From positions 61,329 through 125,328 of the forward strand of contig CAIMFH010000019.1 in assembly GCA_903840265.1 (NCBI GenBank): a stretch of DNA of 64,000 bases. Direction: 5' to 3'. A model generated the notes under the pieces. It had not been told where the DNA came from. It saw only the letters and a program-made list of their open reading frames with translations, and did not search any database. Each line of letters begins with the position of its first letter. The stretch's first letter is position 1. Both the position numbers and the translations under genes were made by a program. Below, in pieces: positions 8,924 through 17,998 of the stretch. This DNA is from an uncultured Schlesneria sp. Lineage in GTDB: Bacteria > Planctomycetota > Planctomycetia > Planctomycetales > Planctomycetaceae.

Positions 8924-10504
8924 ATGGCCAGCAAGAAGTACTTGGGTCTCGAAGAAGCTGCTGCACTGCTGAAGATCAAGACCGAGGAATTGATCCGCCA
9001 TCGTGAGAAAGGCGACATCCGCGGTTTCGCGGATCGCGGCACGTGGAAGTTCAAAGATAGTGATGTCGAAGAGTTTGCGCGACGCCGTCGGCCGGACTCC
9101 GATCCTGATGTGGAAATCATGGATGACGACGACGATCTGGGTCGTCAGGCCACCGTGATTCGCAAGGGCCGCGATACTTCGTCAGACAGCGACGTTCGCA
9201 TCGTGACTGAAAGGCGGTTGACTGGAAGCAGTGCCGAACTTCCAGTGATGGACGCCAGCAAGTCCGATAGCGATGTCAAACTGATTACGGATTCCAAGCT
9301 CGGGCTGAAGTCCGACAGTGATAGTGATGTGAAACTCGTCAATCCCGTGACGCCGCCAGCCGATTCAGACAGCGACGTGAAGCTGGTCGATCCTGGAAAG
9401 CGCCGGATCTCGGACTCCGATAGCGATGTCCGTCTGGCCCAGTCAGACAGTGATGTGAAACTCTATCCCGCGACCGACAGCGACAGTGATGTCAAGTTGA
9501 TGGATCACGGTCGCCGAGGTGACCTGTCCAGCGACAGCGATGTCGCCCTGCTCCCCTCCGATGCAGGGGGATCTGCCCTATTCGACGACGATCCGGGAAT
9601 CTCCACCCTGCCCGGCGACAGTGGTATCCAGCTTGTCGGCGACAGTGGAATTCGATTCGGAGGCGATAGCGGCCTGCGGATGACGAATGACAGCGGGCTG
9701 AGTCTGCAACAGCCCATGGACAGCGGCATCCTTCTGGAAGGTGATAGTGGCCTAAGTCTGGGCCACGGCGATAGTTCAATCACCCTGTCAGACGACAGCG
9801 GTATGAAATTGCGCGGCAGCCCCAGCAGTATGAAGCTGAAGGGTGGCGGCAGCAGCAAGAATCTACGAGGACGAAAGCCCGAAAATCTGGACGCCACCGC
9901 CCCGATGATGTTGGCGCAGGATCGTGATGATTCTGATGATCTGAGCAAAACGTCGCCGATGATGCTGCAGCACGACGATGCCGACGAGCTGCACGATACG
10001 ATGGAAGTCCCCCTGCTCGGGGACGATGACGATCAGTCCGAAACCAGCGTCATCATGTTTGAAGATGACGAAGATGCAGATCAGTCGTCAAAGACCGTCG
10101 TGAAAAAGGGCCGCAAACCCGTCAACGAATCGATGTTCGATCTCGAAGACGGTGAAGAGGCCGACGAATTTGGCGACGACGAACTCGAAGTCAGCGACGA
10201 AGTTCTTGGCGAAGATGACGAACTCGAAGATCTCGACGCCTTTGAAACGGACGACGACGAATTCGACGAAGGCTTCGAATCGGGTGCCAGCCGGATCGGG
10301 TTCGGCTCTCCCGCCGGAAAGATCGCTGCTCCTCAGGAAGTTGAGTGGGGAACGGGATTCTTCCTGACCCTGCTGGTTTCCTGCACGGTCCTGCTGATGG
10401 GTGCCCTGATGTCGGTCGATCTGCTGCGAACCACGTGGGCTGGCGACAGCCCCGTCTACAATGGTGAGCTGATCGGTGCTGTGGGCGGGATGTTCAGTAA
10501 ATAG
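8924..10504 (+). CDS. Helix-turn-helix protein with SDSDV repeats and C-terminal membrane helix
   Basis: 526 aa. Residues about 5-50 form an excisionase/MerR-like helix-turn-helix (YLGLEEAAALLKIKTEELIR...GDIRGF). Residues about 65-210 carry nine copies of an S-D-S-D-V-(K/R)-L type unit. Residues about 225-310 carry eight D-S-G-(I/L) units. A very acidic stretch follows (about 340-460). A single hydrophobic helix near 480-500 suggests membrane anchoring. Repeats and acidity imply a long disordered region that could bind cations or be phosphorylated on serine; that is inference. The combination of DNA-binding-like head and membrane tail suggests a tethered regulator or a protein-binding scaffold. 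Confidence 0.85.
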   Translation: MASKKYLGLEEAAALLKIKTEELIRHREKGDIRGFADRGTWKFKDSDVEEFARRRRPDSDPDVEIMDDDDDLGRQATVIRKGRDTSSDSDVRIVTERRLTGSSAELPVMDASKSDSDVKLITDSKLGLKSDSDSDVKLVNPVTPPADSDSDVKLVDPGKRRISDSDSDVRLAQSDSDVKLYPATDSDSDVKLMDHGRRGDLSSDSDVALLPSDAGGSALFDDDPGISTLPGDSGIQLVGDSGIRFGGDSGLRMTNDSGLSLQQPMDSGILLEGDSGLSLGHGDSSITLSDDSGMKLRGSPSSMKLKGGGSSKNLRGRKPENLDATAPMMLAQDRDDSDDLSKTSPMMLQHDDADELHDTMEVPLLGDDDDQSETSVIMFEDDEDADQSSKTVVKKGRKPVNESMFDLEDGEEADEFGDDELEVSDEVLGEDDELEDLDAFETDDDEFDEGFESGASRIGFGSPAGKIAAPQEVEWGTGFFLTLLVSCTVLLMGALMSVDLLRTTWAGDSPVYNGELIGAVGGMFSK

Positions 10505-10949
10505 TCGCAACGCATTCATTTGAATGGGCTTGCGTCATTTGCGTTCGGCTATCAACACGCTTCAGTAGGCTCGGCAACGCCATTCCGCGAGCGGTCTCGC
10601 AGTTTATCGGCAGCATTCGCCGAATTCAGTTTTCAGATGCCACCAATTGACCGGTTTCGGGCCGATATCGGTGGGATTTCCTCATGCCTCCTCTTGGCGT
10701 CTCTTTTTTCGGGAACTATAACCCGCCTCGCGATGGCTTTGGCCAGACGCAGATTGTCGCGGGAACGATGATCTGTCGTCGAGCTGTCATCGATCGAAGT
10801 CCTGTCTGAAATCTCTCCCTAGCATCAATTGAACGATGGTTGTGGCGTCACCGATTGCGTGATGTTTCAGCTCAATGTTTGCAACGTTGTTTGCATCCGT
10901 TGTGCTGGTGCGTCCCAAGGCAATCGCGCTATCTGCCGAGGAGTTCGCG
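10505..10949. other. Intergenic, no supported gene
   Basis: About 445 bases before the OmpA-type lipoprotein. Short open frames exist but have no family signal and no ribosome-binding site. The stretch is T-rich near 10695-10715. Promoter elements for the lipoprotein gene are probably here but not resolvable. Confidence 0.35.
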
Positions 10950-11789
10950 ATGTCACGTTGCGTTCGTATGTTTGTGTTACTGCCCTTGGCTGCCAGTTTG
11001 CTGGCGGCAGGCGGGTGTAACCAAGTCCCCAGAAACTCGCTCCGCCAGAGCCAGTTGCGTGCCCATCAGTTGTACGAGCAAAATCGACAACTGGCGATGG
11101 AACGTAACGGGATCGGCATGACTCAGTCGCAATTGGCGGCCGAGAAAGCGCGGCTCGAGCAGCAGTATCTGGCGGCCAAGCAGGGTCTGGATGCGGCGAA
11201 TGCCCGTCTGGAAAACCTGCAGGCCTCCAATGGTCAACTCGAAGACCAGATGCGTAACATCCTGACGAGCAATCGACCAAGCAGCAGCCCGCTGTCCGAC
11301 GACGCCACGTTGCGTTTGAAGAAGCTCAAGGATAAGTATCCCGACTTCGAATTTGATCCACTGACGGGGGTCAGCAAGTTCTCGACGGACCTGCTGTTTA
11401 ACTCGGGCAGCGACGAAGTTCGCCCCGAAGCCTCCAAGGTGATTGCCGAATTCGCCAGCATCATGAACCAGTCGGACGCTCGGCATCTGAAAGTGCTGGT
11501 GTCAGGCCATACGGATGATCGACCTGTCTCCAAGAAGCACACACTGGAAAAACATCAGGACAATATGGGGCTGTCCGCTGACCGAGCCCTGTCAGTTCTA
11601 AGAACGCTGCGTAAGTCCGGAATCGCAGAAGCGCGAATGGGAGTGTCTGGTTACGGGATGCATCAACCCGTCGAGCCGAATAAGACCGAAGCTTCTCGTG
11701 CTCGCAATCGCCGCGTCGAGATCTTCGTTCTGGCTCCCGACGCCTCGGTCGCAGGCTGGGACCCCGATCCATCAGTCGAAATGCGATAG
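10950..11789 (+). CDS. OmpA-family peptidoglycan-binding lipoprotein
   Basis: 279 aa from the ATG at 10950, chosen because GAGGAG lies 7 nt upstream and the product starts with a lipoprotein signal peptide ending in the lipobox LAAGGC (Cys at about 24). Residues about 35-110 are a coiled coil. The OmpA C-terminal domain follows (about 145-265) with FNSGSDEVRPEA, SGHTDD and NRRVEI, the usual peptidoglycan-binding pattern with Asp and Arg contacts. Role: outer-membrane-to-wall tether in the periplasm. An upstream alternative start would bury the signal peptide. A strong terminator follows. Confidence 0.9.
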   Translation: MSRCVRMFVLLPLAASLLAAGGCNQVPRNSLRQSQLRAHQLYEQNRQLAMERNGIGMTQSQLAAEKARLEQQYLAAKQGLDAANARLENLQASNGQLEDQMRNILTSNRPSSSPLSDDATLRLKKLKDKYPDFEFDPLTGVSKFSTDLLFNSGSDEVRPEASKVIAEFASIMNQSDARHLKVLVSGHTDDRPVSKKHTLEKHQDNMGLSADRALSVLRTLRKSGIAEARMGVSGYGMHQPVEPNKTEASRARNRRVEIFVLAPDASVAGWDPDPSVEMR

Positions 11790-11816
11790 TTGCAGTCGCA
11801 GCTTAAGAATCACAAT

Positions 11817-11854
11817 CAGCCCGACACCTATGTGTCGGGCTGATTTCGTTTTTT
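11817..11854 (+). terminator. Intrinsic terminator of the OmpA-type gene
   Basis: Arms CAGCCCGACAC (11817-11827) and GTGTCGGGCTG (11832-11842) pair perfectly around a 4-nt loop and are followed by a T-rich run (ATTTCGTTTTTT). The convergent kinase gene ends about 30 bp further on. Confidence 0.85.
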
Positions 11855-11885
11855 GGAGGGTGAGGCGGGCGAAGCTCCCGCCGCG

Positions 11886-14102
11886 TCAGTCCTGGTGCTT
11901 CGACAGCAGTCGTATCAGTGTCTCCAGGTCAGCCTGCACCAGACGGAACGCAGTCAACGCGATTCCAAACCCAAGGACACCCCCTGCAGCCAGAGCGACG
12001 AGTTCAAATCGTCGCTCTAATCCAGCCAACACCAGAATCACGACAGCGATCATCGGCACCGACGCTGCCAGTCCCAGATACAGCCAACATTGCTTGGCTA
12101 ATCGCCTCAGAAAGAGAACATCGTTGGAAGTCACCGAATCCCAACGAATCAGGCGAGGATAGAAGCAGCGAATCGCGACAAACGTCACTCCAAAAAATGG
12201 ATACGCGGCCGCAATCAGTCCGCAAAGGGCCAGCGAGACCACAAAATGAGCGTAGATCTGTGGTGGTACCTTCCCCAGCATCAGATGCAACGAAATGGGA
12301 TAAGCGGGTGCCGCGATCAGCCACAGTGTCAATCCGACGATCGCCGCGAGATTTCCAAGCTCCAGGCACCTTTGACGACGATCGCCCAATTCCTTCGCTG
12401 ACAAGGCGTGTCGCTTGTCGATCTTCACCGCCTGTCCGACGGACCCCGCCAGCCAGGACGCGCAACCCATTCCTGTGGGAAAGGCGATCATGTTGATGAT
12501 CGCTTGAATCCGCATGAAGGTCGGCTCGGCCTCCGGCATCAGTTCGTAGATCTCGCGATGGTTGTAGTTAAAGTTGAACACCGCGGCGACGATGTTCGGC
12601 ATGACGGTAATCAGCGAGACTGTCGTCAGCGGGAACCACCGAGCGAATCGCTGCCAACGCTTGGCATTCCCCACAATTAAGCGTCGGCCGGCCGGGTCCA
12701 GGCACAACTCCAACTCGCGTGCCAAATCGAGTCCGTGAGCAAACCGCATATCGATTCTTGGATCCAGGCATTGCTCCAGAACCTGTTTGAGCCCGACCGT
12801 ATCGAAGTTGACGGGCGACTTAAGCTGGTTCGGAGCGAGCCCGTTTCGACGAAGCTGCGTCATCGCCGCCAACTTCGATTCCCAAGGCCGACAATTCGAT
12901 CGGTCATCGAACGGAAGCTTGCCCGTCAACAATTCCGCTAGCAGAATCCCCAGCGAATATTGATCGCTACGCCCGTCCAGATCACTCGCTTGCCGCGAGT
13001 GGCTAGGGTTGCAGGCTTCGAGTTGCTCCGGCGACATGTAAGCCAGGCTACCACCGAAATAAGCCGCTGGAGATGCGCCTTCGATTTTGTCGCTGAAACT
13101 GATGTTGAAGTCAGCCAGCTTGGGAACGCCTTCGGTCGTCAGCAGCACATTCGCTGGCTTCAGATCGCGATGCAGCACGCCCTGACGATGAGCCGAGTCG
13201 AGTGCTTGTCCCAACTGACTACCGACCCAGGCGACGACCTGCGGCCACATCATTGCGGAAACTCTGCGACGAACAGACGAATCCGACGGAATCGACTCTC
13301 CTCGCTCATTCAACGCCGCGTCGACGGCTTTCAAGTAGGCTCGGCCGTTCCATTGGTCAAATGGCAGCTTCCGCATGAATTTGATCACGCCTGCCAATGT
13401 TCCGCCGGCCGCGTATTGCATGTACAGCAATCGCAGGCCACGTTCTGGCAACGTCCGCTGATCGTAAACCCGAATGATGTTGTTGTGATCAAGTTGAGCC
13501 AACGTTTGCGGTTCATGCCCATGATCGGCCGAAATCTTGACAGCCACCAAACGTTGCATCGACCGTTGCCGAGCAAGAAACACAGTCGCAAACGCCCCCT
13601 GCCCCAGTCGCAGCAGCAGATCGAAGTCGTCGATCTGCTCACCAGGGAGAATTGTCAGCTTCTCGGGTGAGTCCGCCGTTCCCACGACAGTGGATCTCAT
13701 CGAGGGATCCATGCCGAACAAGCGCTCCAACTCGGCAACATGGTGAGGAAACCGCTTGAAGTACTCAGCCTGAGAAACATCGTCGTCGGCCTGCCGGCGG
13801 ATGTGATACTCTTCGAAGATCAACGGCCCGGTGATGCACTCATCCAGATTCGCGATGTCCGATCGATAGTCTTCGATCACCCGCTTCAGGCCGCGCTGCC
13901 AGCGTTGCTCCAAATCGAGTTTGATCAACTCGACAGTCAACGGCCGTCGCATCTCAGCAGAACAGGACTCCAGATACTCGGGCAAGTTGGGCACCGGACC
14001 TTCGTCCCAAGCCGCCAGAAAGGCTTCCAGCGCAGGCTCAATCTGCGACCAGTCGGCATCGGTGCTTGGGATAGACGTTTCGGACACGGGACCCACTTTC
14101 AA
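11886..14102 (-). CDS. Membrane serine/threonine protein kinase
   Basis: 738 aa. An N-terminal helical region (1-150) is followed by a Hanks-type kinase domain (about 155-445): glycine loop GQGAFATVF, VAVK lysine, HRDLKPANVLL catalytic loop, and activation-segment SPEQL. The magnesium-binding DFG is DFN here, keeping the aspartate. The C-terminal third (about 485-720) has roughly six hydrophobic helices, so the protein is membrane-anchored. No in-frame ATG occurs early. The first possible codon is the TTG at 14102, directly after an in-frame stop, with GTG codons at 14096 and 14087 as alternatives. It is divergent from an ECF sigma gene, a pairing frequent in planctomycetes, which suggests signalling through that sigma factor. 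Confidence 0.9.
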   Translation of the reverse strand: MKVGPVSETSIPSTDADWSQIEPALEAFLAAWDEGPVPNLPEYLESCSAEMRRPLTVELIKLDLEQRWQRGLKRVIEDYRSDIANLDECITGPLIFEEYHIRRQADDDVSQAEYFKRFPHHVAELERLFGMDPSMRSTVVGTADSPEKLTILPGEQIDDFDLLLRLGQGAFATVFLARQRSMQRLVAVKISADHGHEPQTLAQLDHNNIIRVYDQRTLPERGLRLLYMQYAAGGTLAGVIKFMRKLPFDQWNGRAYLKAVDAALNERGESIPSDSSVRRRVSAMMWPQVVAWVGSQLGQALDSAHRQGVLHRDLKPANVLLTTEGVPKLADFNISFSDKIEGASPAAYFGGSLAYMSPEQLEACNPSHSRQASDLDGRSDQYSLGILLAELLTGKLPFDDRSNCRPWESKLAAMTQLRRNGLAPNQLKSPVNFDTVGLKQVLEQCLDPRIDMRFAHGLDLARELELCLDPAGRRLIVGNAKRWQRFARWFPLTTVSLITVMPNIVAAVFNFNYNHREIYELMPEAEPTFMRIQAIINMIAFPTGMGCASWLAGSVGQAVKIDKRHALSAKELGDRRQRCLELGNLAAIVGLTLWLIAAPAYPISLHLMLGKVPPQIYAHFVVSLALCGLIAAAYPFFGVTFVAIRCFYPRLIRWDSVTSNDVLFLRRLAKQCWLYLGLAASVPMIAVVILVLAGLERRFELVALAAGGVLGFGIALTAFRLVQADLETLIRLLSKHQD

Positions 14103-14226
14103 TCAATTCATTCTGAATGATGAAAAAGTAGCCCGATGGATGTTCGCTGTAAAGCTGTCGGAATCGGTATACTTCCCACTTCTACATGCTAATTATTGGC
14201 CGGACTGCAAAAGAGGGATCAGGATC

Positions 14227-14814
14227 ATGGACTCGGCCCAACCCTTGCCACTGCAAACTACGGACGAAGTGGTCGCGTTCATTGAGGCGCGGCGGCACCA
14301 GTTGCTCGGATACATCAACAATAATCTCGGACCATCACTACGGCGCAAATTGGAGCCGGAAGACATCCTCCAAGAAGTAGTCGTGGCGGCACTCGCCGCG
14401 CCACATCAATTTGCGATTTCCGGCCGGGATCCGTTCAAACTGCTTTGCCAAATCGCAGAACAACGCATCATCGATGCTCACCGCCATCATGTGGCGGCTC
14501 AGAAGCGGAGTGCCGAACGCGAAGTTTCGATTGAACGGCCAGCAGCCTCCCCGCAAGGTTTCGGGTTCATCGACCTGCTGGTTGTCAGCATGACTTCGGC
14601 CAGCCAGGCATTCTCGCGGGATCAGAAAGAATTTCGCCTGCAAGAAGCGATCATGGGACTTCCCGAAGATCAGCGCGAAGCGTTGCGACTTCGATATGTC
14701 GAAGGACTATCGACGAAGGAGGTCGCCGAACAACTCGGCAAATCAGATGGTGCCATTCGTGTGCTGTTGAGCCGCACGCTGGCCAAGCTTCAAGAGTTGC
14801 TGGCCGATCGCTGA
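14227..14814 (+). CDS. ECF-type RNA polymerase sigma factor
   Basis: 195 aa from the ATG at 14227, with an AGGA-type site just before. Region 2 spans about 35-100 (LEPEDILQEVVVAA, then the -10-binding helix). Region 4 is at about 140-190 with helix-turn-helix STKEVAEQLGKSDGAIRVLLSRTL. It belongs to the ECF groups found with planctomycete protein kinases. No anti-sigma gene is adjacent; the divergent kinase is the probable regulator. Longer upstream reading frame would run into the kinase gene and is not needed. Confidence 0.9.
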   Translation: MDSAQPLPLQTTDEVVAFIEARRHQLLGYINNNLGPSLRRKLEPEDILQEVVVAALAAPHQFAISGRDPFKLLCQIAEQRIIDAHRHHVAAQKRSAEREVSIERPAASPQGFGFIDLLVVSMTSASQAFSRDQKEFRLQEAIMGLPEDQREALRLRYVEGLSTKEVAEQLGKSDGAIRVLLSRTLAKLQELLADR

Positions 14815-14845
14815 GCTTACTGGTCGAGCGATGCCATCGAACAAA

Positions 14846-16279
14846 CTACGATTCATCCTTGCCATGAATGCCGTATTCGTCGAGCTTCTTCTTCAGCGTC
14901 GTCCGGTGTAACCCCAGCACACGCGCGGCAGAGGCTACCTGTCCGCGGTGATGATCCAAGGTTGCTCGAAACAGCGCCGGCTCAATCAATGTCAAGAATC
15001 GCTGATACAGCTCAGCTCCATCGTGAGCACCTTGCAACTGAGACTGAGCCCAGGTCTCGGTCAATTGCCGCAGTCCACCATCCGCGGTCGCTGCTGTCAC
15101 TGCCATCGACGGCAACGCGGCCGGAGGTAAGTGCGCGACCTCGATCAATCCGCCGCGTGCTAAAACCAATGCATGTTCAATCGCGTTGCGCAATTCACGG
15201 ACATTGCCGAACCACGGACGGCGCTCGAGTTCGGACAGCGCTTCGCGGTCCAGCACGGGCGACGGTGGTGACGACAGCCGATCAAGAAAATGTTGAGCCA
15301 ACAGCGAGATATCTTCCCTTCGGTCTCGCAAAGGAGGAAGTTCCAGCTCGAATGTGACCAGCCGGAAGTACAGATCATGGCGAAAGGACTCGTCAGCGAC
15401 GCGCTGCCGCAGATCCTGATGAGTGGCCGAAATCAATCGAAAGTCCGAGTGACGGGGGCTGTCGCCACCGACCGGCCAGATCTCGCCATGCTCCAGGGCT
15501 CGCAGCAATTTGACCTGCAGCGACATGGGAATGTCGGCAACCTCATCTAAGAAAATGGTCCCCCCATTTGCCTGTTCTAAAAGTCCCTTCCGGGAACCCT
15601 CCGCGCCGGTGAATGCCCCCTTCACATGCCCAAACAATTCGCTTTCTGCCAACGACGGATTCAACGCCGCCAGATTTACAGGAACGAATGGCCCATCCAC
15701 CCGGCGGCTGTAGCGATGAATGGCTCGAGCCACCAGCTCCTTCCCCGTTCCGCTCTCACCACGCAGGTGAACGCAGGCCGACGATGGCGCGACGAGAGCG
15801 ATCTGCTTGAAGACCGCCTGCATGGGACCCGACTTTCCGACCAGTCGATCTGATGCCGATCCCCCTTCAGTTCGAGTCGAAGGAGGCTCTGCAGATTCCG
15901 CCGCATTCTTGGTCGCTCGTGATGCGGCCAGCGCACGAATGATTGTTCGCTCGGCCAGCTGTAGATCAAATGGCTTGACCAGATATTCAAACGCCCCGCG
16001 ACGCACTGCTTCCACAGCTGTCTCCAAGTCACCATACGCGGTGACAATGACAACGGGCGCATCGGGAGCGATCGCATGCAATCGCTCAATCGCTTCCAAC
16101 CCGGTCATCCCTGGCAGACGTACGTCGAGAACCACGGCGTCCGGACAAACTTTCTCCGCGGCTTGCAGTCCAAGCTCCGCCGAACCGACAGCGTCGGAGG
16201 TGTGGCCCAGACGCTGAGCGAGCTTGGTCAGGCCCCAGCAAATGCTTTGTTCGTCATCAATGAAGAGCAGATGTGACAT
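14846..16279 (-). CDS. NtrC-family sigma-54-dependent response regulator
   Basis: 477 aa. The receiver domain (1-120) has acidic pair DD at 8-9, phospho-acceptor Asp52 and KP near 103. The AAA+ domain has Walker A GESGTGKE (about 183) and the sigma-54-contacting GAFTGA loop, followed by a Fis-type helix-turn-helix at the end (ASAARVLGLHRTTLKKKLDEYG). It should activate sigma-54 promoters by ATP hydrolysis when phosphorylated. No histidine kinase is beside it, so the partner must be elsewhere. It ends 31 bp after the convergent sigma factor gene. Confidence 0.95.
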   Translation of the reverse strand: MSHLLFIDDEQSICWGLTKLAQRLGHTSDAVGSAELGLQAAEKVCPDAVVLDVRLPGMTGLEAIERLHAIAPDAPVVIVTAYGDLETAVEAVRRGAFEYLVKPFDLQLAERTIIRALAASRATKNAAESAEPPSTRTEGGSASDRLVGKSGPMQAVFKQIALVAPSSACVHLRGESGTGKELVARAIHRYSRRVDGPFVPVNLAALNPSLAESELFGHVKGAFTGAEGSRKGLLEQANGGTIFLDEVADIPMSLQVKLLRALEHGEIWPVGGDSPRHSDFRLISATHQDLRQRVADESFRHDLYFRLVTFELELPPLRDRREDISLLAQHFLDRLSSPPSPVLDREALSELERRPWFGNVRELRNAIEHALVLARGGLIEVAHLPPAALPSMAVTAATADGGLRQLTETWAQSQLQGAHDGAELYQRFLTLIEPALFRATLDHHRGQVASAARVLGLHRTTLKKKLDEYGIHGKDES

Positions 16280-16338
16280 ACCAACGAGTATTGCCGGACG
16301 ATCAAACGTCTGCCAGTGAAACTCTTACCTTTCTGAGC

Positions 16339-16382
16339 GGGGCGGCGTAAGCCCCCTGGCCGCTTTTCCTGGGCGTGAGCCC
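16339..16382. repeat. Small palindromic repeats between regulator and DUF1501 gene
   Basis: Two short palindromes lie in the 140-bp gap: GGGGC-GGCGTAA-GCCCC (16339-16355) and GGGCGTGAGCCC (16371-16382). They look like REP-type units common between planctomycete genes. They may stabilise the 3' end of the upstream minus-strand transcript. Confidence 0.45.
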
Positions 16383-16421
16383 CTCTTCCACCCGAGTCTC
16401 CCGCATGTTCACTTAAGGTCG

Positions 16422-17747
16422 TTACAGAAGTTCCATGATCGGATGAATCCCCGGATCAAGGACTGGTAGCCGGCGTCCAGAAATATCGCTGATCGAAGGA
16501 TCGTCGCCCAAGCCTACCGTGTGATACAGCGTTGCCAGCACCTGTTGATAATGCAGCGGTCGATCGAGAACATCGCTGCCAATTTTGTCGGTCGCACCCA
16601 GAACCTGGCCGACTTTCAATCCGCCGCCACACAGCAACGCATGACCCACTCGCGGCCAGTGATCGCGACCGGCGTCCTTGTTGATCTTCGGCGTGCGGCC
16701 GAATTCTCCCCACACGCAGACCGTCACATCGCGATCCAGCCCGCGATCGTAGATATCATTCACCAGGGCCGAGACCCCTCTGTCGAACAGCGGCAGATGG
16801 TCTTTCAAGTACTTAAAGTTATTCCCGTGCGTATCCCAGAATCCGTAGGCGACAGTCACGCAGCGCACACCCGACTCGACAAGTCGCCGAGCCGCCAACA
16901 ACTGATCGTTCCACATCGGGGCCCCGTCACCCAGGTGCTTCGATGACCCCATCCCATAACGTTCGCGAACCCGTGGATCTTCCCGCGTCACGTCCAGGGC
17001 ATTGACCAGGCGACTGGAAGTCAGCACATCGAACGCCTTGTCGTAGGTCGCGTCCATGTTCCGCACGGGGTTAGCATCGGCCTGCTGGCGGAATCGATCC
17101 ATCACTTCGAGCAACTTGCGCCTGTTGTCCAACTGAGCCGGTTCGACGAAGCGCAGCTTCATGCTCGCCAAGTCTTCGCCGTCTGCCTGTACTGATCGAT
17201 GCGCCGGACCCAGGACTCCCGATCGCGGGCTGTTGTAGGGCTTATGCTGCATCGTGGGAAACAGGTCGACGAACGCGGGCACGGCCGGATCGATCTGCCC
17301 AAGTCGTTGTGACAGGACCGACCCAAAGTTCGGCTTCCCTTCACGATTGCTCAAGTCCATCGGATAGCCGGTGACGTTCTGGAAACTGCTGTGCTCGTCA
17401 CGCAGTCCAACCAGCGATCGCACGACGGACATCCGATGCATGCACTGCGACGTTAACGGCAGCAACTCGCTGATCTGGTAGCCCGGCAGGCTGGTGTCGA
17501 TCCCATTGAACTCGCCGCGGATTTCCGCCGGGGCATTCAGCTTCAGATCGAAGGTATCCTGATGACCCAGTCCGCCGGTTAAGTAAACCATGATCACGGA
17601 TTTGGCCGATGATGTGCTGCCAGTGGCTTCAGCACGCAGCAGATCCGGCAACGACAGACCACCGACGGCCAGAGAACCAATCTGCAGAAACGTTCGACGA
17701 GGGAAGCCATCGCAGTAGCGGTATGGCACGCCAGTTAAGGTCAGCAT
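16422..17747 (-). CDS. DUF1501 family exported protein
   Basis: 441 aa. The ATG at 17747 has GGAG 6 nt upstream. The N-terminus has FPRRTFLQIGSLAVGGLSLPDLL, a twin-arginine-type leader, so export by Tat is likely. The body matches the DUF1501 (sulfatase-like) fold: YLTGGLGHQDTFD near the start, VWGEFGRTPKIN and GRDHWPRVG near the end, the metal-site-like pattern of the alkaline-phosphatase superfamily. Such genes are highly multiplied in planctomycetes, usually next to DUF1549/DUF1553 cytochrome-like partners. No such partner is seen here. Actual substrate unknown. Confidence 0.9.
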   Translation of the reverse strand: MLTLTGVPYRYCDGFPRRTFLQIGSLAVGGLSLPDLLRAEATGSTSSAKSVIMVYLTGGLGHQDTFDLKLNAPAEIRGEFNGIDTSLPGYQISELLPLTSQCMHRMSVVRSLVGLRDEHSSFQNVTGYPMDLSNREGKPNFGSVLSQRLGQIDPAVPAFVDLFPTMQHKPYNSPRSGVLGPAHRSVQADGEDLASMKLRFVEPAQLDNRRKLLEVMDRFRQQADANPVRNMDATYDKAFDVLTSSRLVNALDVTREDPRVRERYGMGSSKHLGDGAPMWNDQLLAARRLVESGVRCVTVAYGFWDTHGNNFKYLKDHLPLFDRGVSALVNDIYDRGLDRDVTVCVWGEFGRTPKINKDAGRDHWPRVGHALLCGGGLKVGQVLGATDKIGSDVLDRPLHYQQVLATLYHTVGLGDDPSISDISGRRLPVLDPGIHPIMELL

Positions 17748-17998
17748 CGGCAACTCCGTCTCGTCGGGGCGGGATAGTACGGGCAGGCAATCGCGATGAT
17801 CGAGAACTCACAGTCGGCAGGATCGATCATATCCTCAATCGGCGAGATATCTATTCTTCGGAATTCTGCGGGGAAAACTGAGCCCCGTCAACGGAAAGTT
17901 CAGTTCTACTACTCGCATCGTAACATCATCGTTTGTAGCATGAGAGTCTCGCCCGGCACAATTCATTCCAACAGCCTTTAGCCATGGAGACCGACACC

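Noticed and set aside
10520..10771. 83-codon frame between the SDSDV-repeat gene and the lipoprotein gene
   Set aside because: No ribosome-binding site, no family signal, arginine-rich random composition.
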